Of a stretch of 64,000 nt of DNA, positions 33,214 to 43,200 are shown piece by piece; within the stretch, counting starts at the first letter, position 1, and every line of letters starts with the position of its first letter. The translations under genes were made by a program, and so were the position numbers. The DNA comes from Suillus spraguei (lineage: Eukaryota; Basidiomycota; Agaricomycetes; Boletales; Suillaceae), in assembly GCA_016800925.1 (NCBI GenBank), contig JABCPU010000186.1, positions 1 to 64,000 of the forward strand, in the 5' to 3' direction. The notes under the pieces are model-generated. The model did no database searches. It saw only the letters and a program-made list of their open reading frames with translations, and was not told the DNA's origin.

Positions 33214-33990
33214 TTTGTCTTGATCAGGAATTTCTTCGACAGAAGGGGCAAGCAACTTGGGCGGTACGAAGTACTTAGTTAACTTTGGAATATTATGAGC
33301 TCTTCCTCTGAGATCGTCGTCAGATTTCCACTTTCCTTGTCGTTGCTCTTCAACTGGTCGTTGTTCCACGGGTTGCGATGGGGGTGGTCGAAATTCTGGT
33401 TCATATTCATTTTTTTGTTTTTCTACATGAGGAATGGGCGATGGAGGACGCTGTGGTAGTTTTACTTGTGGAGGAGGGTTGTCGATTATGAACTTGTCAG
33501 GAATGTTAATGGAAGGAGCAATGACAGGTTTCGGAAGTTGTGAATTTTGCCATTTCTTGGGGTGACAATGAAAAGCTGGGGGTAGCCCGTTCTTCTTCCG
33601 ATCTGTATCTAAGTCGAGTTCAATTTCATCAGACTTTGTTGTTCGAGGGAGGACAAGTGTTTCGGCAGCCCAATCTATACTTGGGTTCATGGCGCGTAAC
33701 CACGGGATTCCCAGAAGGATTTGATCTCTTCGTCCGAGTTTAGTGATATTGAACTTTCCATACATGGTCTGTTCATCAATTTTTACCACTAGGAGACAGT
33801 AATGCGTGATCAGCCCTCCCTTGATAAGAGTTCCATCCACCATAGTAACTCAAAACGGTGTCTTAAGTTTTTGTCGTGTGATTTGATGGAGTTTCACAAA
33901 CTCCTTGGAAATGAACGTCCCTGCTGCGCCAGAATCGATAACAGCAGTAGTGTCAACGGATTTTAAGCGAGTTCATGAGTGAAGGGTGAT
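33214..33990 (-). pseudogene. aspartic protease and linker of gypsy element 2
   Basis: The protease motif DSGAAGTFI lies at about 33935, followed after one stop by MVDGTLIKGGLITHYC, GKFNITKLGRRDQILLGIPW and NPSIDWAAETLVLP. A Pro/Gln-rich linker (33300-33480) leads toward RT, where the L2 solo LTR has inserted. The protease catalytic triplet is intact. Confidence 0.8.
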
Positions 33991-34082
33991 AGGGATACAA
34001 AGTTCTTTTCTTTCACCTACAGCATGTACAAGCCTTAGTAATACATTGGGAGAAACATACGTTGAATCCTTGTTTCTCCAAT

Positions 34083-34905
34083 TTAAAAATCCTCTACAAT
34101 CCGCCTTACAGTTTCATCTTCTTCGTCTTTGACTTCGGTTTGACAGAGCGGAGTCTTCTTCTTCCTTTCAGGACAGTTATTAATATGGTGTCTGGTTTTC
34201 TTGCATCCAAAGCATTGTCCTTTTTTCATACACTCGGATCTTTCCATATCGGAGATTCGATCTACTACCATTGCGTTTGAATCTCGACTTGGTGTGTAAT
34301 GTGCATTTCCATAGTTCTTCTTCTTCTGTGGAGCATGACATGCTTGCAATGCCAGAAGGTGTTGGTGGGAGTTGTTGATGGAAATGCATTGCAATACAAT
34401 GTTGCGAAATACTTCTGAGACATCGCCTGGTGCGAAGAGTTTGGTTAGGATACCTAAGTTGAGGCCGTCTTGGAAGAACTGAATCTTCGTTGCATCATCG
34501 GTGATATGGGCCTTAGCTGCAAGTGCCTCAAAGTCAGCGATGTAAGTGTGGAGATTGCCGGTTCCTTGTTTGAGGTCCCTGAGCTTTGTTAATGCAGTTC
34601 CTTTAGTATCCACTGGTTCGAAAGCTTCATTGAAACTTTTCATGAAATCTTTCAACGTCCCATAGCCGACTTTTTGTCCAGAAGTGTCGGTTGATTGGGC
34701 GTGAGCGAGGAATTGTTCTTTCCAAGATTTGGCATTCTTCTTGGTCATGAAGGATGTAATGAAAATGATTTTCTGCTTATCGGCAGTGTAAAGCTTTTCA
34801 TTGATGTCAAAGTACAGGTTGCACGATTGAATGAATTCCAGAGAATTGTTGCGATCTCCATCAAAAGCGGTTGGGAGACCAATTTTATATTCAAATTATT
34901 TGGTG
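34083..34905 (-). pseudogene. gag of gypsy element 2, with zinc knuckle
   Basis: The capsid region begins near 34880 (LPTAFDGDRNNSLEFIQSC, ADKQKIIFITSFMTKKNA) and runs through WKEQFLAHAQ, GYGTLKDFMKSFNEAFEP and LRDLKQGTGNLHTYIADFEA. A CCHC knuckle, CFGCKKTRHHINNC, lies at about 34165-34210 and the ORF ends VRRIVEDF. The N-terminal part continues across a solo LTR (34912-35382) to about 35500, where a stop is present. Confidence 0.85.
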
Positions 34906-34911
34906 GTAGCC

Positions 34912-35382
34912 TGTCACAAATTCCAAATACAAATCATTACTCTTTCCTCAATTTCCCTAAAGCGTCTAAACCCAACGCTAAGACAAACACAAACTCCATT
35001 GAAATCCCTATAACCACTTCTATAATCGAACTTCCTGATGAAGATGAAGAGATCTTTTATGATGCTATCGGATAAGATAAGATAGTGTCACGTGATCTTA
35101 GAACCTTCTAGAATATGATGTCATAACAATGTCACAATCATCACATCGTACGATTCTCATTTTTATTTTATGATTGGCTAGTAGTTTCAAACTCAGTTTA
35201 TATCTCAGTTTCAATATGTGTATATAGTTAGCTAGTTTCGCTGTAGTAGTTCTTTAGTTCAAACCTCTTGTATCTACACTTGTAGCAATCCAAGACGTCC
35301 TTGCTCCTCTTTTTCTCTGTGACAACCTTAGTTTGAGTCCTAGTCTCTGCCCTAGCGTTAATTCGTTTTGTGGGTTGTGACA
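34912..35382 (+). mobile_element. solo LTR, family L3
   Basis: The 471-bp sequence begins TGTCACAAATTCC and ends TGGGTTGTGACA, with a perfect 5-bp duplication TAGCC (34907-34911 and 35383-35387). It interrupts the gag 5' region of gypsy element 2. Confidence 0.95.
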
Positions 35383-35525
35383 TAGCCATAATGATGAATC
35401 GTCTGGTGAGTTATACTTTCTCGGTGCCTACATGCATGGTCTTGCTGTCCATTAGGGCTTTTATCAGGTTTCGAGGAGGTGGGGTCAAAGACTGAATAGT
35501 CAATGATTGAAGGACTTTAATCTTT

Positions 35526-35998
35526 TGTTACGAACTGGGGTGGCATCACCAGCGACAGTGATAAGACACAGACGGTCTGCTGGGAGGTTCGACTACATTC
35601 AAAAGAGAATGAGGACTACCACTTAGGAAAGGTTCCAAGTAGAATCAAGGGTTCTGTCGAAGAGTTGCGACTCTAAGACAATCGGTAGAATAGAGACTAA
35701 GGCTAAGGAGTGCTTAGACTTAGAGACGATTCAGACGACTTAGGTTGGAGACCTAAGCGAAGGATATTCCAGGTAAAACCCAGTAAGATTAAAGTAAGGT
35801 ATACAGGCATAATACAACGTGCTTAAATAAGCCAATATGTGCACACGGACCAAGAGAGACGTGAGAATGTAAGTGTGTATCCAAAGAAGGAAGGCAACTA
35901 TAGTACAGATGCGTTGAGCATATGAGTCAGAGTCATGTTACATAATACAGAAGATAAAGGAGACGAAAGAATGAATAGGGGCACATACAACTGTAACA
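35526..35998 (-). repeat. 5' LTR of gypsy element 2 (family L2)
   Basis: A 473-bp copy on the plus strand from TGTTACGAACTGG to CAACTGTAACA. Unlike the solo L2 copies its flanks (TCTTT and GTTAA) do not match, as expected for one end of a full element: the left side leads into gag and the right side into host or older DNA. Confidence 0.8.
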
Positions 35999-36699
35999 GT
36001 TAATGGAGTTGATTATTGGCCACCCTCAGCGCATCCGCTGTGAACTTGGAGTGCACACACATGTTTTTGAGAAGCTGATCAAGGAGCTTCGTGGTCTTGG
36101 TCATAGTAACTCCTGCTACATCTCACTGGAAGAGCAACTAGCTATTTTTCTGTATACTTGTGTCACTGGTTTGACCATCAGACACGTTGGAGAGCGGTTC
36201 CAGAGATCCAGTGATATGATTTCAAAGTAAGTCTTTAAACTATTTATCAATATAAGTCTGATCTATTGGCATCAGGTGTTTTCGCAAGATATTGTACATT
36301 TTCACTTCCCACCCATTCTATTCAATGCATGTACACTTTCCAGACAGTAGTATCATCCCCAACAAGATTTGCGATAACCCCAAATTCTGGCCTTATTTCA
36401 AAAGCGCTATTTGTGCCATTGATGGCAGTCATATTCACGCATCCCCTCCATCATGTGATCATACCTTCTACCGTAATCGCAAGGGCTTCATATCTCAAAA
36501 CTGTCTATTCGCCTGTGACTGGGACCTGAAGTTTATCTACATGGAGACTGGATGGGAGGGTTCAGTAATGGATGCATGTCTATGGGAAGAGGCTCATTGT
36601 CATATACCATACATTCAGGTCCGATCCATGGACATCCGGACACCCGATCCATACATTCTAGTCCACCCATCCAATCCAGCTCACATGTCCAATCCATCC

Positions 36700-36905
36700 A
36701 TCCACTCCAATCCATATCCATCCATAACTGATCCATATCCATATCCGACTCAGTCCACCCATCTGATCTGTGTTCATATCCGATCCATGACCATATTCGA
36801 TCCATGACCATTTCCGATCCATGACCATATCCAATCTGTGTCCATATCCAATCCATGTCCATATCTGATCCATGTCCATATCCGATCCATGCTCATATCC
36901 AAAAC
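36700..36905. repeat. 18-bp tandem repeats (CCATATCCGATCCATG type) inside the L1 LTR
   Basis: Repeated units such as CCATATCCGATCCATGTC occur at 16-18-bp spacing, with substitutions. The shorter L1 copies contain only one or two units at the same place (8640-8690, 16110-16150). Confidence 0.8.
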
Positions 36906-36953
36906 TATTCCTGCGCACCTGCGCATTACTCCTTTTAGGTTAAATACCTGTGT

Positions 36954-37047
36954 CTGGCTTTTGGTTATCTCTGCACCTCTGGCTTTTGGTTATCTCTGCA
37001 CCTCTGGCTTTTGGTTATCTCTGCACCTCTGGCTTTCGGTTATCTCA
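36954..37047. repeat. 25-bp tandem repeat, about 3.7 copies
   Basis: The unit TGGCTTTTGGTTATCTCTGC plus ACCTC repeats almost perfectly inside the long L1 LTR. Confidence 0.9.
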
Positions 37048-38761
37048 ACTTCCGTCTTGATAAGATATTTCGTACAAGTCTTATTTCCGAGTTCATAGCC
37101 TTGTGTTCCGCAATGCCTCAGACATAGCCTCAGACTATCCTTACTTGCCTTCCAGCATGCTACCTACAGTATATAAACTTGTAGTACAACTCCTGCAGAC
37201 CTCAGTCTGATCATTGCTTTCCTACTTCTGTATATTCCTTTGACTTCTGTATCTTGTTACCATGTCTATATAAATCCGCTTTCATTCTCACACTTGGGCT
37301 CCGGCCCTTGTAAGCTTCCGACTCAGACCTATGAGATCATTCCCTAGGCCGGAGCCTTGATCCTTTGTCCTATATCCTTTTTGGACTTCGTCCATTTCCT
37401 GTCTCTCATCTGATTCACCTCCGACTCTACCTGTGGTAGTCTTATCCTGTCTGTTTCTATTCTGGACCTTGTCCGGAGTAGCCTATACTACCTCTACACC
37501 ATATCCAGACCTACTCCTCTCTAGTAGTTAACACCTCCCCTAAGATCCATAGAGCTACGCTCGTCCAATCATCCAATCATCTGATCATCTGCCCCTCTGC
37601 TCTTCCGCTCCTCTGAGCTCCGGACCTTCGGACCTCTGGTCCTCCGGATCTATCCTATCCTATCCTCCAACATCTATGGATCATCTTTCCCTCCAGAGCT
37701 TTGCTCCTATCCTGCCCTGGACTTTGTCCAGGAGTCCATCCTTCATCCATTCTACTTGGAACTTGTTCCAGTAGTCTTACGATTACTCCCTACCATCCAG
37801 AAATAGTTCTGGCGTGTTCCCGCGCTCATCCGGAAGTCCTTTGGAGCTCTATCGAGCTATCCTGTCCTACAGAGTTCATCCAGACTCCATCTGGACTTCA
37901 CTATAACTCCCCCTTGGACTTCATCCAAAATTAAGGGCACATACTCAGGTAAGGGGCACAGTGTATGAGCTGAGGCCAAGCCCCTTCGACTTTCCGTCCC
38001 TCCGGTACAACCCCATGTAAGACCATGACTTCTTAGTAGCCCCAGTTTTGCATGGTTGTAACGATCATTCAGATGACTTAGATATTCCCCATCAAAAATA
38101 CCTTTTGGGTGATGCAGGATTTCTGTCCTGCAAAGAGCTTCTTGTCCTTTACCATGGCATCCGATACCACCTTGCAGAGTGGGGCCATGCCAGCATTAGG
38201 TATGTTTTATTTATTTTATTTGTAATGTGTTCAATCTTGATTTGTCGATGATAGACCTGCTAACAAGCAGGAGCTATATAACCTTCATCACGCTTCCGCA
38301 TGAAATGTTATTGAATGAATCTTCGGTGTCTTGAAACGGCGCTTTCACATACTGCTATTATCACCCGAGTATAAAATGGACGTTCAGGCTCGCATCCCCA
38401 TTGCGCTATGTGCGCTTCACAATTTCATCCGCACTCATGATGACCAGGAAGGACTTCTACCTGAGAGACGCACCATTTTTGACAATGATAACCCAGAGTA
38501 TCAAGGGCAGCCTGCTGATGCAGCAGAGCTGCCTGAGGTTGTCAATGACACAAACGTACTGCGAGACTGCATTGTGCAAAAGATGTGGGATGATTACCAG
38601 TTGATTTTAGCTGAACGAGGTGCATTAGATGACTTTTCTGTAATGGATATCGACAACGATGACATTGATGATGGCGATGAGTTGTAGTACTGTACATGGT
38701 AGTACTACAAATGAGAACTGCATTTATTGTATGTGATATGATGGACTTCAAGGTATCTGAG

Positions 38762-39867
38762 TTACATGGTGGCAAACGGCTGGATGACGGAGACAACGAA
38801 AGCATGGCACAAAGTGTGATCTGTAGTTTCAATGTAAGAACTGGTCACTGCAGTACTTCTCACAAAGATATTCATCAGCACAACTTTATCCTCCAGCAGT
38901 AGGTCACTATCTTGTTCCTGCATGAAATGAATGGCAAGCTTTTGTTGTTCAGTGATCCGGGTCTCATCAGTGGCGACCATCTGCATCACCAATGTGTCAG
39001 TGAGGTGGTTGAGGGCACCTTGCATGCCTATCATTGCAACCACATTTGTGGGCTTATTGACTTTGACCCCATTACCATTATCATGATCTTCTGGCTGGAT
39101 TTGTGCAATTGCGGCAGGAGCACCAGTGGTAATGGCATTATGGTTGGAGGACTTGATTTTCTTTGACTTTGACCCTTTCTGTGAGACTGATGTGAACATT
39201 GTTGAAGGAGGAGGTGCAAGAGACTGCATGTCCATGCCAGTCATATCAGAATGTGTCTGTTTGCCAATGCTCGATGACTTGGAAAAAGGGAGATCAGAAA
39301 GAGCAGCAGCAGCAAGTTCAGAACTTCCAGTGATAGGCACACACTCATTGTGTGTACATGGCCCCAACCAATGTCTTCTTCAGCCTCAGCCTCACCCATG
39401 TGAACATCTACTGTCGGTCCAGCAACAATATCAGAACATGTAGGGGCTGCAGACACCTTGTCAGATGAGTCGTCCACAGTAGGTGCCACAGCCTTAGATG
39501 CACAATAGGAAGCACGACCTTGAGCACCGCTGCCACTTGGCAGGATGTCTTGAGGCAATAGTTTTCAATGACATGGTAGAGGCTTTTTAACTAGAGATCT
39601 CAAGATCAGTAGTTATTAGATAGTAGAATAGATTGCTCAATAACATACCGATTGCCACTTGTTCTTACAGTGGCTTGCAACCTTTGTTGGGCCAAGGGTC
39701 CAGTGCATTGCGATGGCAGTTGCAGCATCAGTATAAACCTGTGGCCTGAAATTCCCTCCATCGCCTATTTTTGAATGTTGTGAATGGAGGTATGTGACGA
39801 GAGCATCTGTCTCTGCATTGTTCCAGATTGCCTTTGCAGCTCTCTTGGGCTGTGGCTCTTCAGACAT
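38762..39867 (-). pseudogene. Harbinger-associated Myb/SANT-like DNA-binding protein
   Basis: PIF/Harbinger elements carry a second gene whose Myb-like product helps the transposase bind the element and enter the nucleus. Here it starts at MSEEPQPKRAAKAIW (39867) with a trihelix-like domain: WNNAETDALVTYLHSQH, then GGNFRPQVYTDAATAIAMHW and ASHCKNKWQSV. An intron lies at about 39565-39655. The second part runs through AEAEEDIGWG and then needs a 1-nt frame change at about 39360 to continue into HNECVPITGSSELAAAAL. The C-terminal part has a helical segment (TRITEQQKLAIHFMQEQD). It is convergent with the transposase, the usual Harbinger arrangement. Confidence 0.8.
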
Positions 39868-39994
39868 GAGAAGTAGTTGGTAGTGGGCACAAACAATGAT
39901 TCCAATTATGATCGGTATGATCTGCCTGCGCTGGTCCTGTAGATTGAGGATATGAGGCACCTCCGGCCAGTGGTGGAAGAGGTCAAGAACGTTT

Positions 39995-40019
39995 GCCTCG
40001 GCTTGACAGAAGCCGAGGC
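39995..40019. repeat. short hairpin near the right edge of the Harbinger region
   Basis: GCCTCGGCTT and AAGCCGAGGC pair around a 4-5-nt loop. It may mark the end of the transposon, but no matching repeat remains at the truncated left end. Confidence 0.5.
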
Positions 40020-40295
40020 ATCTCAGCTTAGCTACTGCGGCCTAATTTCCACGAACTTTCGGTTATCGTACTAGCTCTTACCTTTTTCCGACAGTGGGTC
40101 TGAGTTCCCGAACACGTATTGTGATCACGTGCCGAAAGTATAACAGTAAGCGCTGGCAACCCTAATGCCGCATCTGAGCTCATCATGTTCGCAGCTGTAA
40201 CACGGTGACCTCCTTCCCAAGCTTTCACTCGTCCAGCATGTCCATACCTGAGTGCCATTAATTTTATATTTTACCAATCGCTGAGATACCTTGGA

Positions 40296-43200
40296 CATGA
40301 AGCAAGAAAAGCGCGGACAAGAGCCACCATCGCCCATATACGAGTCTTTACCTCCGGCCTGGCTACCCAAATCTCACAAGACTGCTGATGTCGGTGAGCA
40401 CCTTCAACTGCGTAAGGAATCTCACCCGATTATTTTTATGCATGCATAGGATATCCCGGTTTCCATCCGCCTCGCCCAGGACAGGACGAGGATGTCTTGT
40501 CCGACAAGCATATAAAGGATGGTTTCCTGTTACCGCTTCCCGTACCTGTAAGCTTCAGGTCAACCGCTGTCGAATTTAATGGCTGATTATGATTAGGATG
40601 AACACCAAAGCGCTGCGGGTATATTTCTACAACAGGATGAAAAGGGTGGCCGCGTGTTCGACCAGAGGGTGCTTGCAGACCTCGAGCACCTCATGAATGA
40701 CATCTTTACTCGAAAGGCAGATAGTGCCCTTGCTATACAGTGAGCTGAATATCTTGATGCTAAACTTCGACCAACGGTTTCGTAGGTCATCAGCATTCAA
40801 GATTCCTTCACGAGTGACCATGAGTGATACCAAGCGACAGACCTGGTTTGCCGAACTTGCAAACCCCGATGTGCCCTTGAGTAAACTCGGGAAAAGTGTG
40901 CCACATGGTGCCAAAGGACATGATCTACTCGACCTTCTTCACACCAACAACGTTGCTATACCTCGTGCGGTCTGGTTTCTTCGAGTGTTCGGTGCCAACG
41001 AGACTGTGAGTGCTGATGTAGTGTTTCTCAACTGCGTGATTTATATGATAAAAGGCTGGTTTAAGAAATAAACCATCTTACAATCCAACCCAGTACAGCG
41101 TAGATTGGGCGACATTGGTGGCAGCCTATATAAAGAAACAGCTTGGTGAAATCGCTCTACCAAGCGCCCCTAGACCTGGAATGAACATAAAACAGACATT
41201 TAAGGGTGTCCTTTCTGACACAGAAAGCAGGGAAAAATGGGTTTCCCGTTTCACGTACTGGTACAGTGTTTGATTCAATTATTCAGCTATTCGCTAACAA
41301 AGTCAGCCTGAAACTATTGCGACCGTTCTATGACGAAGGTCTCGTAGACCATTGCACTTTCCTTACATGGATCGTCCAGCAAATGGCCGCCTGCAACCTT
41401 GCTCAGGCAGGGTTTGTAGCACATTTGGCTGATGAGTATCTCGACGGAGTTCTTGAAAAGCGTCCATTCGCCAAACCACTTTTAGATGCATGCATCGCAA
41501 AATTGAACGAAGTACGTTTTATGGATACATACATTTATTTATCACGAACAATCACAGGTCAGGACGACTTCTGCTCAGGGTCACCTGAACAAACTTGAAG
41601 AGATTCTGAAGTCTCTGATTCAGGTATTCATCAACCTCCCCATTATTATCATATATTAAAATAACAAATCAGCGCATCTTTGTTGCCCTTCCGGACACAT
41701 TTGTTTCTCCTAGTACATGGCTGGCGCATTCGTCGCTCCTGTGTTCTGCACTTACGGGTCCTGCTGATAGTGGTCCTAGCGACTATCGACGACGTGATTT
41801 TCAGCAGTTGATTTCAGATAATTTGATAGATATTCAGCGTCGCAATGATGCTATGCTATTTCGCAATCTCCCGCCCCGAAAACTCGAGCGTCTTGGGTCC
41901 CTGGTCGTTGATATTCAAATTCTAAATTCGATCTGCAGTAGTACGGACATGTCTACTATATCGTTTTTCTCTTCTCCAATTCCTGATTGCACATCAAGCT
42001 CAAGCTTTGTCGACAAACTCGACACTTTATTAACGTGGGCTGTGACACCACTGCAGTATGGCTCTCATCGTCCGTACGCAGCTGTGACGCTTCTCCGAGC
42101 ATATCATGAACGCAACGCACGCCGCGAACTATCTTCAGTCACCCTACACGATCACCTCTTCGATTGGCTCGACTCTAAACCTGTTGTCCGGGAGGCTAGT
42201 AATCTCAGGGCAGTAGCGGGTCTATTTGGAAAATTAATGAAGAGTGGGCTCTTTGATTACGGAGCTTATGTGCAGAGACTCGTTGCGAGAGGCGAGGAGG
42301 GACTTTGTTTGAGCGAAGTATATTATATACCATATTAACGTTGTTCACTGACTCAAATTATTCTTCAGCCTGACAAAACGGCTTCCTTTCATCGTACTCT
42401 CCTTCGCTGGATACCGTTACACAACACAACACCATCTCTTTCAAACCAACGCAAAGTTATTGTTTACGGAGCACGTGCACGACAGACCCCTGAAGATGTT
42501 TGTGAGCGTGAGATGAGAAGGGAAATCCGCGCAATCTTGCCACTTGTGTTTGGTGGTATGTAGGGCCGGTATTTTCATTTGGTTTTTATTGCTAATGAAC
42601 CATAGGTGACACTCTTCCGCCTTCAGTTTCCATGGCATCACTGCGAACTAGCTGTCCTACTGTGCTCGGCGCACCGTGTTTTGAGCAAGTGCGAACGATT
42701 AAGCAGTGGTTGCTTCCAAATTTACACAAATTTGCCTCGAGGTGTGCAAAATCAAATCCTTCATTTGTTATGTTGACGGAGTGCGTAGATCGCAATCGTT
42801 AGATGAGATCAGTGCTCTGAAGACATTCAGTACAGCGGTTGAACTCCTCAAGTACACTCATAGCTATGGCTCCTTGCTGGAGGTGTGTCCAGTTCCTTTC
42901 AAATTTCAAATTATTGACAGCTCTCGTGCAGCTGAGTCTCTCGGTCTTGTCCCAGGCATCCCATGCAGAATTATTGACTGCCGTCGGGGAAGTTTTCCAC
43001 CGCTTTGCAACTATATGGACGGCAATGAACGTCACTGGCACGATTGCTTCCACACTCTATTCTACTTATTTACTCTGGCGAACGCAAGGAGGGAAAACAA
43101 GATATCTTCTGACCTTGATTATTGAGATGGACGGTGGGCGACAGCTGGATGCGACGGCCAGAACTCAGGTGGAGAACGACATTGCGACGTTCACACACGC

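Larger units (their letters stand above)
26276..35998 (-). mobile_element. Ty3/gypsy chromovirus (element 2) with an extra 3' ORF, heavily interrupted
   Basis: On the reverse strand the order is: L2 LTR (35998-35526), gag, protease, RT, RNase H, integrase, chromodomain, an extra ORF with zinc knuckles, a polypurine-like tract (AAAACAGGGGTAA) and the first 21 bp of a second L2 LTR (26296-26276). The 3' LTR is cut there by gypsy element 1. Four separate insertions lie inside: L4 (with L2 within it), two L3 solo LTRs and one L2 solo LTR. The right flank joins a truncated Harbinger transposase. Confidence 0.82.
36598..38063 (+). mobile_element. LTR of family L1, long variant with internal tandem repeats
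   Basis: It begins TGTCATATACCATAC and ends near GTTGTAACG. The flanks CTCAT (36593-36597) and ATCAT (38064-38068) are a 5-bp duplication with one mismatch. At 1466 bp it is twice the size of the other two L1 copies. The difference comes largely from CCATATCCGATCCATG-type repeats (36610-36905) and 25-bp repeats (36954-37047). Confidence 0.85.
36003..38687 (+). pseudogene. PIF/Harbinger (DDE_4) transposase, split by an L1-family LTR
   Basis: The product would be a nuclease-type DDE transposase. Conserved blocks are HVFEKLIKELRGLGHS, YISLEEQLAIFLYTCVTGL, RHVGERFQRSSDMIS, the first catalytic Asp in CAIDGSHIHASPP, YRNRKGFISQNCLFACDWD, then (after the insertion) DIPHQKYLLGDAGF with the second Asp, YHLAEWGHASIRPANKQ and IFGVLKRRFHIL with the Glu region upstream. 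The 1466-bp LTR (36598-38063) interrupts the coding sequence in the middle; without it and one duplicated target site the frame is continuous (WEEAH then SDDLDIP). Two TGA stops at 38301 and 38316 replace the Arg codons of the ASARNVIERIFG-type motif. The N-terminus is cut off at about 36003 by gypsy element 2. One intron lies near 36230-36276. Confidence 0.88.

Noticed and set aside
35526..35998. Treating this L2 LTR as a solo insertion
   Set aside because: Its flanks TCTTT and GTTAA do not match, and the gag leader starts beside it, so it fits better as the 5' LTR of gypsy element 2.
36533..36918. Reverse-strand ORFs rich in MDMDWIWT-type repeats
   Set aside because: They are translations of the CCATATCCGATCCATG tandem repeats inside an LTR, with no sign of coding use.
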